From NCBI RefSeq assembly GCF_002091475.1, contig NZ_BCTR01000007.1:62001-126000 (forward strand): a stretch of 64,000 nucleotides of DNA, read 5' to 3'. The notes beneath the pieces were generated by a model. That model made no database searches and had not been told where the DNA came from. It was given only the letters and a program-made list of their open reading frames with translations. The stretch comes from Sphingomonas azotifigens NBRC 15497 (lineage in GTDB: Bacteria > Pseudomonadota > Alphaproteobacteria > Sphingomonadales > Sphingomonadaceae). Made by a program: the position numbers and the translations under genes. This document shows, one piece after another, positions 42,373-59,466 of this stretch (the stretch's first letter is position 1; each line of letters opens with the position of its first letter).

Positions 42373-43408
42373 GCTGAGTTCACAAACGAAGTGCAACACC
42401 AGGTTAGGGTGTTGCGATGGGAGAGCATTACCGCCAGCTCAGCCTTGAGGAGCGGTGCACGATTGCCCGGCTTCGCGAAGCCGGGCAATCGTGCCGGCAA
42501 ATCGCGGCAGCTGTGGATCGCCCGGCATCGACGATTGCTCGGGAGTTGAAGCGCAACAGCGGCAAGACGGTCGGCTACAAGCCGGTCTATGCCGAGGAGC
42601 AGGCGCGGGCCCGGCGCTGGACGGGCAGCCGTCTGGAACGCGATGCGGGCTTGCGCGAGAAGGTGCTGGGCGGTCTCGCGGCGGGCTGGTCGCCCGAACA
42701 GGTCGCCGGGCGCCTCGCCCGCGAGGCCGGCGAGCCGTGCATCAGCCACGAGAGCATCTATCGGTTCGTCTATGCGCAACTACGTCGCACCAACGACGGC
42801 GCCTGGCGTCAGTATCTGCCCCGCGCCAGGGCCAAGCGGGGCTGGCGGCGCAAACCCGGCGGCTCACCCGCCAGCTTCATCCGCCTGCGCACCCCCATCA
42901 CCGAGCGGCCGGCCGATGCCGCCAATCGCCAGACCCCCGGCCATTGGGAAGCCGACTACATGCTGTTCGCCCGCTATGGGCACAACATCCTCGTTGCGCA
43001 CGAACGCGCCTGCCGGGTTCTCCTGCTGACACAACCGCCAGACCGGAAAGCAGCGCACACCGCAGAGGCGCTGGGCAGCCTCATCGGACCATGGCCGGAA
43101 ACCTTGCGTACCACCCTTACCATCGACAACGGCACAGAGTTCGCCGAACACCATCGCCTCATCGACCAGTTCGGCATCCGAACCTTCTTCTGCGATCCCC
43201 ACGCCCCCTGGCAGAAAGGCGGCGTCGAAAACGCCATCGGCCGCCTGCGCCGCTACCTACCGCGCAGCACCAACCTTGACGACCTCGGCCCTGAACAGCT
43301 CGGCGCCATCGCTGCCAGATACAACAATACGCCGCGCAAGTGCCTAGACTTCAAGACCCCAGCCGAGGCATGGGCTCAACATCTGTTGCACTTCGAATGT
43401 GAGTCCAC
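42373..43408 (+). mobile_element. IS30-family insertion sequence (1036 bp)
   Basis: The element carries one transposase and ends in imperfect inverted repeats of about 25 bases that share a perfect inner block CGAAGTGCAACA (42388-42399; complement at the right end 43384-43395). The flanks show ATCC at both sides (42369-42372 and 43409-43412), consistent with a 4-base target duplication, though IS30 members usually duplicate 2-3 bases. It is inserted in the palindromic repeat described above. Confidence 0.85.
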
Positions 43409-43430
43409 ATCCCGGCTTTCGCCGGGATGA
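42417..43430 (+). CDS. IS30-family transposase
   Basis: The 337-residue frame has the N-terminal IS30 HTH (YRQLSLEERCTIARLREAGQSCRQIAAAVDRPASTIARELKRN) and a DDE integrase core: Asp180 in GHWEADYM, Asp237 in TIDNGTEF and Glu271 in KGGVENAIGRLRRYLP. It looks intact. The frame has no stop inside the element; the last six to seven residues (TSRLSPG) and TGA 43428-43430 come from the host repeat. Confidence 0.92.
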   Translation: MGEHYRQLSLEERCTIARLREAGQSCRQIAAAVDRPASTIARELKRNSGKTVGYKPVYAEEQARARRWTGSRLERDAGLREKVLGGLAAGWSPEQVAGRLAREAGEPCISHESIYRFVYAQLRRTNDGAWRQYLPRARAKRGWRRKPGGSPASFIRLRTPITERPADAANRQTPGHWEADYMLFARYGHNILVAHERACRVLLLTQPPDRKAAHTAEALGSLIGPWPETLRTTLTIDNGTEFAEHHRLIDQFGIRTFFCDPHAPWQKGGVENAIGRLRRYLPRSTNLDDLGPEQLGAIAARYNNTPRKCLDFKTPAEAWAQHLLHFECESTSRLSPG

Positions 43431-43471
43431 CGGCTTGCGGCGGAACGAGTCCGCCACAACGTACCTTGGTG

Positions 43472-45268
43472 TCAGACCCATTCGCCTTCCGCGACCTTGG
43501 TGACGACCGGCAGCGCGGCTGCGCTGCCGCCGCGCCGCGCCGGACGGGGCATCAGGGACTCGGTGCCGGCGTCGATACGGAACTGCCCGGCATGCTCGAC
43601 CAGTTGGCCGATCTCGGCCATCAGGTTGCGCGCCGCGGCCGAGGTCTGCTCGACCATCGCCGCATTCTGCTGGGTGGAATGGTCCATGACCCGGATTGTT
43701 TCGCTCAGCCGCGAAATCGAGTCCGACTGAACGCGGTTGTCGGCCGCGACCTGGCCGAGCAGCGTGTGCACCGACTGCGCGTTTTCCGAGATCGAGGTGA
43801 ACGCGCCGTCGACATCCTCGACCGCCGACACCGCGGTGCCGATCTCGACCTGGGTGACGGTCAGCTGGTCGCGGGCGCGGCCGGCCTCCTCCTCGGCGCG
43901 CATCGCCAGCGCCGAGACGAGATCGGCAACGACGGCGAAGCCGCGGCCCGCCTCGCCGGCACGCCCGGCCTCGACGGCCGCGTTCATCGCGAGCACGCGG
44001 GTCTGGAAGGCGATCTTGTCGAGGCCCTCGATCACCGCGTCGATGCCCTTGGCGCTGTCCGACACTCGGCGCATCGCGGTCACGGCGTTGCTGACGCGCG
44101 AGCGGCCGGCGGTGACCGCCTCGATCGTCTGGTCGGCGCGGCCGACCGTCTCCGATGCGGCACGGACCGAGGTCTTCAGGCGCTGGTCGATCTGGGTGAC
44201 CTCGGTGGCGGTCGTCTCCAGGCTGGCGGCATTGGCCTCGGTGCGGCGCGCCAGGTCCTCTGCCGCCGCAGTGATTTCGGTGGAGGCACGCCGCAGCTGG
44301 CCGGCGCCGCCATGCACCGACGTGATCAGCCCGCGCAGGCTGTCGACCGCGACGTTGAAATCCTGCTTCAGCCGCGCGAACGGGCCGCTCAGTTCGGCAT
44401 CGACCCGGGTCGTCAGGTCGCCGCCCGCCAGGTTGCGCAGGCCCGAGCCGACCGTTTCGACGATCAGCTCGGTCGTCGCCTGCTTCTCATCGTTCGCCGC
44501 GTCGATCTGCGCGCTGAACTGGGCGATCGCGCGGGCGAGGTCGCCGAGTTCGTCCTCGCGAGTGGTTTCGGGCAGCGCCGTTCCCGGCGTGTCGATCAGA
44601 TGCTGCACGGCCTGGGCGAGATCGATCAGCGGCTGCACCAGGCGGCGGTTGGCGAGCCGCGCCGCATACAGGGCGCCGCCGATGGCGGTTAGCAGGGTCG
44701 CGCTCAGCAAGGCGATGGTGATCCAGCCGAGCGTGCTACCGCTGCTGGCGGTCGCGTCCGAATAGCGCTCGATCGCGTCCGAGGCGGCCGCCATCGAGTC
44801 CTCGAGCACCGAGAATTGCTGGAAGAAGGACGGCAACGCGCGCTTGGCAGCGGCCGGATCTGCTCCCGCCGCCTCGCCGATCTGCTTCGCCGCATCGGCA
44901 TAGGCGTTCATCGGCGCGGCAACCTTGACGGCGGCCGCCTCGATCGCGGCATCGCCGCGGAAGGCGGCGTCCTCGGCAATGCGCTTGCGCAGCGTGGCAA
45001 GGTGTTCGTCCAGGTCCTTGCGGGTATCGTCGAGCTTCAGGCCCGTCGCCGGATCGGCGGATGCCAGCGCGGCGAGCACGTCGCTGCGCACGGCATCGTG
45101 CATCATGTCCGCTTCCATATGGTTGCGCAGCAGCGCCGCCGCGCTCGCCTGGCGCTCGAGCGCGGCGCCCAGCATCCAGGAGGCGGCGATGCCCATTCCC
45201 CCGCAGAGCAGGAAAAGCAGGATGATTGCGATCGTTAATTTCCGTGTTGAATAGGCGATCGATTGCAC
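43472..45268 (-). CDS. Methyl-accepting chemotaxis protein
   Basis: The chemoreceptor has TM1 near the N-terminus (LTIAIILLFLLCGGMGIAASWML), a periplasmic region of about 150 residues, TM2 (WITIALLSATLLTAIGGALYA), HAMP-like helices and the signalling hairpin IAFQTRVLAMNAAVEAGRAGEAGRGFAVVADLV. The hairpin tip is close to consensus but has R for N after QT. The C-terminus EGEWV may be a weak CheR-docking tail. I prefer GTG 45268 (GGAG seven bases before), giving 598 residues; TTG 45304 gives 610. No che genes are adjacent. Confidence 0.88.
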   Translation of the reverse strand: MQSIAYSTRKLTIAIILLFLLCGGMGIAASWMLGAALERQASAAALLRNHMEADMMHDAVRSDVLAALASADPATGLKLDDTRKDLDEHLATLRKRIAEDAAFRGDAAIEAAAVKVAAPMNAYADAAKQIGEAAGADPAAAKRALPSFFQQFSVLEDSMAAASDAIERYSDATASSGSTLGWITIALLSATLLTAIGGALYAARLANRRLVQPLIDLAQAVQHLIDTPGTALPETTREDELGDLARAIAQFSAQIDAANDEKQATTELIVETVGSGLRNLAGGDLTTRVDAELSGPFARLKQDFNVAVDSLRGLITSVHGGAGQLRRASTEITAAAEDLARRTEANAASLETTATEVTQIDQRLKTSVRAASETVGRADQTIEAVTAGRSRVSNAVTAMRRVSDSAKGIDAVIEGLDKIAFQTRVLAMNAAVEAGRAGEAGRGFAVVADLVSALAMRAEEEAGRARDQLTVTQVEIGTAVSAVEDVDGAFTSISENAQSVHTLLGQVAADNRVQSDSISRLSETIRVMDHSTQQNAAMVEQTSAAARNLMAEIGQLVEHAGQFRIDAGTESLMPRPARRGGSAAALPVVTKVAEGEWV

Positions 45269-45400
45269 GACGTTGCTCCAGCCTTTGAGATCCTCTTCCC
45301 CCAAATATCTGCATCCGACCCAGAAAAATTATAGACAAAATTTGGTCACCTCGAATCATTCATCCTAAAAACCGTGCGAGGGGAAACGGGATGCTTGAGT

Positions 45401-46552
45401 ATGAAGCGAATTCTGTTTACCCTACTTCTGGGTTGTATTTATCCTGACTACGTATTTGCCCAGAGTGCCGTCGAGGTGCATCTGGTGGAGACGATCGACG
45501 TCGTCAGCGTGATGCGCGGCGGCGATCGGGATCGCGCTTATGTGCTCGATGATACCGATCTCACCGCGGACGCCGATCTCGCCAAGCTGGTGGGATGGCA
45601 GGGGGCGCGCGCGCACGTCCATGTCATGAACACGATGGGCGGCAGACCCAATGAGGCCGCGGGAACGCTGCAGGGCATCAACAACATCGAAGTCGCGCGC
45701 CCCCGGCTGCGGCTGTTCGAGGCCTGGGCGGAGCAGCGGCTGGGCGAGCATAGCACGGTGCGCGCCGGCGTGTACGACCTCAACAGCGAATTCTACGTCA
45801 ACGGATCGGCCGGCCTGCTGATCGCGCCTGCGTTCGGCGTGGGCGCCGAACTTGCGGCGACGGGGCCGAACGGACCATCGATCTTCCCGTCGACCGCGCT
45901 GGCGCTGCGGGTGGAGCATCGCTTCGGCAAGGTCGGCTATGTCCGCGCAGCGGTGCTGAACGGATCGGCCGGGTGCCTGGGCGATCCGCAGGGGGTGGAT
46001 TTCAGCTTCCGCTCGGGCGTGCTGGCGATCGGCGAGGCCGGCGTGGAGCGCCCGGGGCTGAAGCTCGCGGCTGGTTATTGGCGCTATAGCCAGCGGCATC
46101 ACGACTATACCCGGGTGGATGCAGATGGCGCGCGGGTCCGGCGCATCGATCAGGGCGGCTATGCGCTTGCCGAGGTGCAGCTGTTCGGCGGCGAGGATCG
46201 CCGGTCGCTGACCGCGTTCGGGCGGGCGGCACTGTCGGGCGGATCCACCACGCCGTTCCAGGGCGGCTGGCAGGCCGGGTTCCTGCTCGAGCGCGTGGTT
46301 CCCGGCCGCAAGGATGCGTCGCTTTCCTTCGGCGCCAGCCGCGGCATCACGACGCACGGCTATCGGGCGATGCTGGTCGAGGACGGCAAGCGCGCCGCCC
46401 GCGCCGAGACCTCGTTCGAGCTTACCTATTCGGACCGGGTGGCGAAATGGCTGACCGTGCAGCCCGACCTGCAGCTGATCGCGGATCGCGCGGGCGTGGA
46501 GAAGGCGCGATCGGTGCTGGTGGGCACGCTGCGGCTGACGATGGACTTCTAA
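45401..46552 (+). CDS. OprB-family carbohydrate-selective porin
   Basis: A 383-residue outer-membrane protein with a signal peptide (ILFTLLLGCIYPDYVFAQS). The body matches OprB-like porins: LVGWQGARAHVHVMNTMGGRPNEAAGTLQGINNIEV, RLRLFEAWAEQRLGEHSTVRAGVYDLNSEFYVN and the closing VLVGTLRLTMDF with terminal Phe. These form sugar-permeable pores. ATG 45401 was chosen over GTG 45374 for a normal signal peptide. The stop abuts a repeat element. Confidence 0.82.
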   Translation: MKRILFTLLLGCIYPDYVFAQSAVEVHLVETIDVVSVMRGGDRDRAYVLDDTDLTADADLAKLVGWQGARAHVHVMNTMGGRPNEAAGTLQGINNIEVARPRLRLFEAWAEQRLGEHSTVRAGVYDLNSEFYVNGSAGLLIAPAFGVGAELAATGPNGPSIFPSTALALRVEHRFGKVGYVRAAVLNGSAGCLGDPQGVDFSFRSGVLAIGEAGVERPGLKLAAGYWRYSQRHHDYTRVDADGARVRRIDQGGYALAEVQLFGGEDRRSLTAFGRAALSGGSTTPFQGGWQAGFLLERVVPGRKDASLSFGASRGITTHGYRAMLVEDGKRAARAETSFELTYSDRVAKWLTVQPDLQLIADRAGVEKARSVLVGTLRLTMDF

Positions 46553-46718
46553 TACCAAGGTGCGCGGATAAGAACCCATCGCTGCTCTATATCGTCACCC
46601 CGGCGAAAGCCGGGGTCCATGGGGGTCTCGCTGTCGGCCTTCACGGTGGCCGGGAGGCGAATGGATCCCGGCTTTCGCCGGGATGACGGTGTGCGGCATG
46701 GTGAGTCCGCCTTGGTAT
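46552..46718. repeat. Palindromic repeat element with outer inverted repeat
   Basis: The core (46593-46688) has arms CGTCACCCCGGCG and CGCCGGGATGACG. An outer 9-base inverted repeat ATACCAAGG (46552-46560) and CCTTGGTAT (46710-46718) encloses it. The core is the intact relative of the element split by the IS at 42373. Confidence 0.8.
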
Positions 46719-46730
46719 AAGAGCCCGTTT

Positions 46731-46754
46731 GGAAATGCGCCGCAGCGCATTTCC
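46731..46754. other. Perfect 10-base-pair hairpin
   Basis: GGAAATGCGC/GCGCATTTCC with a CGCA loop lies between GTTT and AAAC partial extensions. It may terminate the degenerate GGDEF gene transcript, together with the palindrome GGAGCGGCGCGCCGCTCC at 46772-46789. Confidence 0.5.
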
Positions 46755-46794
46755 AGACAAACTCTAAGCCTGGAGCGGCGCGCCGCTCCAGCCG

Positions 46795-47574
46795 TCAGGC
46801 GGTGCGCTCGAGATCGGCATGGTGGAAGCGCCAGGTGCCGCGCCGATCATCCAGTGCAGCGTGCAACGCCACATCGGCGCGGCGCAGCAATTCGGTCGCA
46901 TCGATGCCGGCGGCTTCGGTGTCGAGTGCAATCCCCAGCCGCGCCTGGACGCGGTGCTGGCTGCCGTCGATCTCGATCGGCGCCTCGATCGCCCCGCAGA
47001 TGCGGCGTGCGACGATCTCGGCAGCGGACGCGCCGGCCACTTCCGGGAGCAGCACGGCAAACCGCGCCGCATCGACGCGGGCGGCAAGATCGCTGAGGCG
47101 TACCGCCGCTTCCAGCCGCCGTGCCACCACTTTCAACGCCGCGCGGGCGGTACTCTCGCCATTCAGCGCTTCGATCTGCCGCAGCCCATCAAGCTCGAGC
47201 AGGATCACGGCGATATGGGTGTCGGCAGCAAGCGGCGCGTCGATCAACAGTTGCAGCTGTTCCTCGGCGGCAGCGCGGTTGGCGATGCCGGTAAGCGGAT
47301 CCTCATGGCCAAGCAGCGCGGTACGCGCCTCGGCGGCACGCTGGCGCGCGTCATGCGCGCGGCGCTCGTTCTGCTGGTGCAGTCCGTACCAGCCGAGCAC
47401 CAGCAGCATCGCCGCTGCCCAGAGCAGCAACTCGCCGCCTTCGATGCGGGCAGGATGCGCCTGCGCGCCTTCGTGCAGCACGTCGAGCGCCCATATTGCG
47501 TAAAGGCCGCCCACCGCGAGCAGCAGGGGCAAGCCCAGCGCGGGCAGGTCGATCCGGGGGCGCCAAGGCATCAT
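46795..47574 (-). CDS. Membrane protein with degenerate GGDEF domain
   Basis: This 259-residue protein has two hydrophobic helices (LGLPLLLAVGGLYAIWAL and LLLWAAAMLLVLGWYGL), a short coiled linker, and a GGDEF-like fold (EDPLTGIANRAAAEEQLQLLI...VILLELDGLRQIEALNG). The active-site loop reads VDAARF in place of GGDEF, so cyclase activity is unlikely; the metal and GTP-contact residues are lost. It may bind c-di-GMP or nucleotides or be a relic. Start MM at 47574 or 47571. Confidence 0.75.
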   Translation of the reverse strand: MMPWRPRIDLPALGLPLLLAVGGLYAIWALDVLHEGAQAHPARIEGGELLLWAAAMLLVLGWYGLHQQNERRAHDARQRAAEARTALLGHEDPLTGIANRAAAEEQLQLLIDAPLAADTHIAVILLELDGLRQIEALNGESTARAALKVVARRLEAAVRLSDLAARVDAARFAVLLPEVAGASAAEIVARRICGAIEAPIEIDGSQHRVQARLGIALDTEAAGIDATELLRRADVALHAALDDRRGTWRFHHADLERTA

Positions 47575-47691
47575 AGCGTCATTATAGAGACACAAGGGCG
47601 CAATGGACGCAATTGCTAATGCAGCGGGCGAGGATCCTCGCAACGGCGGCGCGGCCACGGCCCGGTCGGGCAGCGTCCGCGCCGCATCAGG

Positions 47692-48972
47692 TCACGCGGT
47701 CGCGGGGGCCCACCCTGCCGCGCGGCGGCGACGGAGCGCGGTTCCGATCAGGCCGAAGCCGGACAACAGCATCGCCCAGGTAGCGGGCTCCGGAACACTG
47801 GGGCCGGACGTGTCGAAGGGGAGCGCCGTCTGGGTCATGCTGACCGACGTCTGCCCGGTGACGTCGAAGGTGAGACCGGCGACGAACGCTGCGGTGTTGG
47901 CGGGGTCAAGCCCGAGCGCGGGGTTGATGCCCGCCACGCGGAACCCCCGCACGCCCCCCACGCCCGAGAAATCGACGAGGAAGGGATTTCCGCGCGCACC
48001 GACATAGCTCGCAAAGGGGTGGAGGAGGTCGCTGAGCAGGTAGACGGCATAGCCGTCGGGATCGCCCAGGTCCGGCAGCAGCACCGACAGGATGTTCGGT
48101 CCACCCGCAGCGACGAGATAATCATAGCCGACCGCGACGATCGGATCGATGTAGATCCGCTGGTTGGGAAGGATGTCGAACGTAAAGCTGTAGTGGCCGA
48201 ACCCGGTTGTGGTCGGCTGAATCGGGGCCGCCGGCGACGAACCGTCTCCCAGCACGGTGCCGTTGCGGATCGAGAACCGGTATTCGCCCGGCTGCCCGTT
48301 GGTGACGTTGGTGATGTTGGTGATGTTGGCGAAGTTCAGCGCGCCGGTCGACGAGAAGGAGCCGGGCAACGAATAGAAATGCTGGCCGTCGCCGGCATCG
48401 AACCCGGCCTGGGCCGGCACCCCGCCCAGGCCCTGGCTGCCCCCGCTGGCATCGCCCGTCGTCCATTGGAGGCGGTCATAGCGGAATTCGATATCGAAAT
48501 CCCCGGTGTTGCCGGGGGTGGCGGTCAGGGTCAGCTGGAAATTATTCAGCTTGTCGGAATGCGTGGCGAAATAGCCGACATTGTTCCAGGTCACCGTGAA
48601 ACTGTTGCTGCTCCGCGAGCCGAGATAGACAGCACCGCAATTGCTGCAGCGGGTGTCCACGTCTGCCCAGAACGGCGCGATCAACGGCGCGGATGCATGG
48701 CCGTTGAAGAGGGTCGGGGTAAAGCTGGAAATCCCGCTGCCGAAGCTGATGCTGCCGTTATTGTTAACGAAAAAGGAGGATCCCGAATAGCCGAAGAAAT
48801 TGATTACGAAGGGGCTGGTCTGTACCGAGCTGAAATCGTCATCGTTTGGCTGGAGTGCAAGTTGCCCATAGCCGGCGGGACCACCCATATTACCGCGAAG
48901 GGTCGCCGCTTCAGCTGATGCTGAAAGGGAAAGCGCGATCAAGCTGACTGTACATGTCCAGAATCTTGTCAT
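47692..48972 (-). CDS. NIDO-domain PEP-CTERM exported protein
   Basis: A 426-residue protein with a signal peptide (SLIALSLSASAEA). A nidogen-like (NIDO) stretch runs FVINFFGYSGSSFFVNNNGSISFG...LIAPFWADVDTRCSNCGAVY...FTVTWNNVGYF...FDIEFRYDRLQW. It ends with sorting tag VPEPATWAMLLSGFGLIGTALRRRR. Short tandem NITNITNVTN occurs mid-protein. GGAGGG before ATG 48972 settles the start over an upstream ATG. It is a likely matrix or surface-attachment protein exported with polysaccharide. Confidence 0.85.
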   Translation of the reverse strand: MTRFWTCTVSLIALSLSASAEAATLRGNMGGPAGYGQLALQPNDDDFSSVQTSPFVINFFGYSGSSFFVNNNGSISFGSGISSFTPTLFNGHASAPLIAPFWADVDTRCSNCGAVYLGSRSSNSFTVTWNNVGYFATHSDKLNNFQLTLTATPGNTGDFDIEFRYDRLQWTTGDASGGSQGLGGVPAQAGFDAGDGQHFYSLPGSFSSTGALNFANITNITNVTNGQPGEYRFSIRNGTVLGDGSSPAAPIQPTTTGFGHYSFTFDILPNQRIYIDPIVAVGYDYLVAAGGPNILSVLLPDLGDPDGYAVYLLSDLLHPFASYVGARGNPFLVDFSGVGGVRGFRVAGINPALGLDPANTAAFVAGLTFDVTGQTSVSMTQTALPFDTSGPSVPEPATWAMLLSGFGLIGTALRRRRAAGWAPATA

Positions 48973-49204
48973 GATGCCCTCCTGTTGAATCACACTGCAC
49001 GATATCTCAATATGAGTATCATGAAGTCGATGTCTGGTTGAGGGGCGTGCCCGCCGCTATCGGCGCCATTATGAACGGTGATGGTCCGGGCTCGATGCGG
49101 GTAAACGGAAGAAATCCGTGCGAAGTTTCGCGCACCAGTGCACGATGCTTGCGAAGAGCATCGGTTTCAGATCTATCAGCTGCACGTCGCGGATAGCTGG
49201 AATG

Positions 49205-49248
49205 AAGAAAAAGCCGCCGCCCGGCATCCCGGGCGACGGCTTTTTCTT
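49205..49248. terminator. Rho-independent terminator of rpoC (symmetrical)
   Basis: A long stem AAAAAGCCGCCGCCCGG/CCGGGCGACGGCTTTTT (one mismatch) closes on CATC or GATG and has T-runs on both strands. It lies 41 bases past the rpoC stop. The rest of the 316-base gap up to the PEP-CTERM gene (48973-49288) contains nothing else I recognise except the promoter region of that gene. Confidence 0.85.
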
Positions 49249-49288
49249 ATCACGCTCGGTCAGGCTGGGAGCCCCCGAACGGGGCGGA

Positions 49289-53572
<4,284 letters not shown>

Positions 53573-53586
53573 TTCTTCACTCCATT

Positions 53587-53684
53587 CCCCTTCCGCTTGC
53601 GGGAGGGGCTAGGGGAGGGGATGTCCATTCGTCGGCAGGTGGATCTCAGCCCCTCCCCCGACCCCTCCCGCAAGCGGAAGGGGG
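53587..53684. repeat. 98-base inverted repeat between rpoB and rpoC
   Basis: Left arm (53587-53619) and right arm (53650-53684) are near-complementary, with a perfect 22-base block beginning CCCCTTCCGCTTGCGGG and its complement ending AAGCGGAAGGGG. The loop is about 30 bases. The transcript can form a long hairpin in the rpoB-rpoC spacer. It contains no long T-run, so full termination is not expected. Confidence 0.75.
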
Positions 53685-53702
53685 GAAGAAGGGCGTCGTT
53701 CC

Positions 53703-57848
<4,146 letters not shown>

Positions 57849-58047
57849 AGGTGTGTGTTGCCTCGTCAGCCGTAAACTCGGTGCCCCTGTCCGGGAGCCA
57901 GGACGTGCAAAGCGACGCCGAAAGGCCGCGCGACCCCCGATGCTCGGGATTCGGCAGCTCTACGGGCGTCTGACAAGCCGTTCCGATCCATTCGTACGAT
58001 GCGCTGCGCGACGGCGCGTCATTTCCCGATCGGAGGGCCAGAGCGGG

Positions 58048-58076
58048 GATATAGGGCGTGGGGAGGGCGGTGTCAA
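58048..58076 (-). promoter_or_regulatory. Strong sigma-70 promoter of rpoBC
   Basis: The minus strand has TTGACA (58071-58076), exactly 17 bases, then TATATC (58048-58053). This predicts a transcript starting near 58041 and a 5' leader of about 190 bases before rpoB. The rest of the 371-base gap (57849-58219) shows no gene. Confidence 0.8.
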
Positions 58077-58219
58077 AGGGGGTTCGGTTGCGGCCGGCGT
58101 GGCGGCCCTGTCCAATTCAGGGGCGGGGCGCGGCGCGGGGCGTTTGCACGGCCGTGTAGAGATGGTATCGGGGGTGTATTGCGCCCCGTCCGGATCAATC
58201 GGCGCGCTGAGGGGACGAT

Positions 58220-59320
58220 ATGGCATTGCCGCTGACCGACGATCTGCTGAAGGCAGACCGCAACAACTTCACGTTGCTGCGGCTGATGCTGGCGAGCGGT
58301 GTCGTCTACACGCATGCCGTCGAATCCATGGGTGCGGTTGACGAGGCGTCGGCGCTGTTCGGCTGCCCGCTGGGGTGGCTGGCGGTGAACGGCTTCTTCT
58401 CGCTGTCCGGCTTCCTGATGTTCCGGAGCCTGGAGCGGAACCCGTCGATCGGCCATTTCGCGCTGTCGAGGTTCATGCGGATCTGGCCGGGCATGTTCGC
58501 GATGTGCGTGATCACGGCGGCGTTCTACGCCTTCTTCACCACGGCGCCGCTGTCGCGTTACATCTTCGGGCAGGAGACGCTGTCGTTCGTGTACATGAAC
58601 CAGCTGCTGATGCCGCGCTATGTGCTGACTGACGTCTATTGCCCGATCAACGGCGCCACCCGGATCGATTATTGCGCGATCAACGGCGCGCTGTGGACGA
58701 TTCGCTGGGAAGTGAGCTGCTATGTCGCAATCGCGCTGCTCTCGCTCGCCGGCGTGCTGCTGCGGCCGCGGGTCAGTCGCTGGATCTTGCCCGCGCTGGT
58801 GCTGTTCGCGCTCGTCTTCACCTATCCGGCCGTGCACCAATGGCTGGAGGCGCGCAGCTGGACGCATATCTACCTGCTCGAGCAGATCGCGCGGCTGTGG
58901 ACGGCGTTCGCGATCGGTGCCGCCGCCTATGCCTGCCGGCATCGGATCCAGCTGTCGTGGCTCGGCGCGCTTGCCGCGCTGGGCATCGTGTATCTCACCC
59001 AGCACTTCTTCTTCGCCGAGATCGTGCGCGAATTCGCCATCTGCTACTGGGTGCTTTGCATCGGCTTCCTCACCGTGCGGCCGCTGCCGTTTGCGCCCAG
59101 AATCCCCGATTACTCGTTCGGCGTGTACATCTACCATATGCCGGTGATGCAGGTGTACCGCATCTGCATTCCCGGCATCGAGCCGCACCTGCTGGCGCTG
59201 CTGTCGCTGCTGACGGTGCTGCCGGTGGCGGCAGCCTCCTGGTATCTGGTCGAGAAGCCGGCGCAGGAACTCCGCAGGAATATCCGGATGCCGCTCCGGG
59301 CGCGACGCCAGCCGGGCTGA
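58220..59320 (+). CDS. Acyltransferase family 3 membrane protein (OafA/YrhL-like)
   Basis: A 366-residue integral membrane protein with about ten helices. It begins DRNNFTLLRLMLASGVVYTHAVE, where the His corresponds to the conserved catalytic His of the family, and includes GFFSLSGFLMFRSLERN, FALSRFMRIWPGMF and LWTIRWEVSCY. These are acyltransferase-3 hallmarks. Such enzymes O-acetylate surface sugars or lipids. GAGGGG precedes ATG 58220. The target glycan is unknown; no polysaccharide genes are adjacent. Confidence 0.88.
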   Translation: MALPLTDDLLKADRNNFTLLRLMLASGVVYTHAVESMGAVDEASALFGCPLGWLAVNGFFSLSGFLMFRSLERNPSIGHFALSRFMRIWPGMFAMCVITAAFYAFFTTAPLSRYIFGQETLSFVYMNQLLMPRYVLTDVYCPINGATRIDYCAINGALWTIRWEVSCYVAIALLSLAGVLLRPRVSRWILPALVLFALVFTYPAVHQWLEARSWTHIYLLEQIARLWTAFAIGAAAYACRHRIQLSWLGALAALGIVYLTQHFFFAEIVREFAICYWVLCIGFLTVRPLPFAPRIPDYSFGVYIYHMPVMQVYRICIPGIEPHLLALLSLLTVLPVAAASWYLVEKPAQELRRNIRMPLRARRQPG

Positions 59321-59466
59321 GCCGCGACGCGCTCGCGGACCTGTACCTTGGGACGGTGTAACAGGCTTTACGCCGGGTTTTCGTCGCGTGCCACAGATCT
59401 GTCGCTGCGGTGCAGTGCAACTTTAACAATTGCCCGCCAACGCCCCTCCGGAAAAGGGAGGGAAAC

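Larger units (their letters stand above)
42298..43432. repeat. Palindromic repeat element split by an IS
   Basis: The left part (42298-42372) and right part (43409-43432) are the two sides of one palindrome with arms CGTCACCCCGGCG and CGCCGGGATGACG. The intact copy at 46593-46688 has the same loop text (GGGGTCTCGCT, GCGAATGGATCC), which shows where the IS entered. Removing the IS and one ATCC rebuilds the element. Confidence 0.85.

Noticed and set aside
48301..48330. Short tandem repeat, possible CRISPR-like or minisatellite
   Set aside because: It is a three-copy 9-base in-frame repeat encoding NIT/NVT in the NIDO protein; no spacer structure exists. No CRISPR array was seen anywhere in the window.
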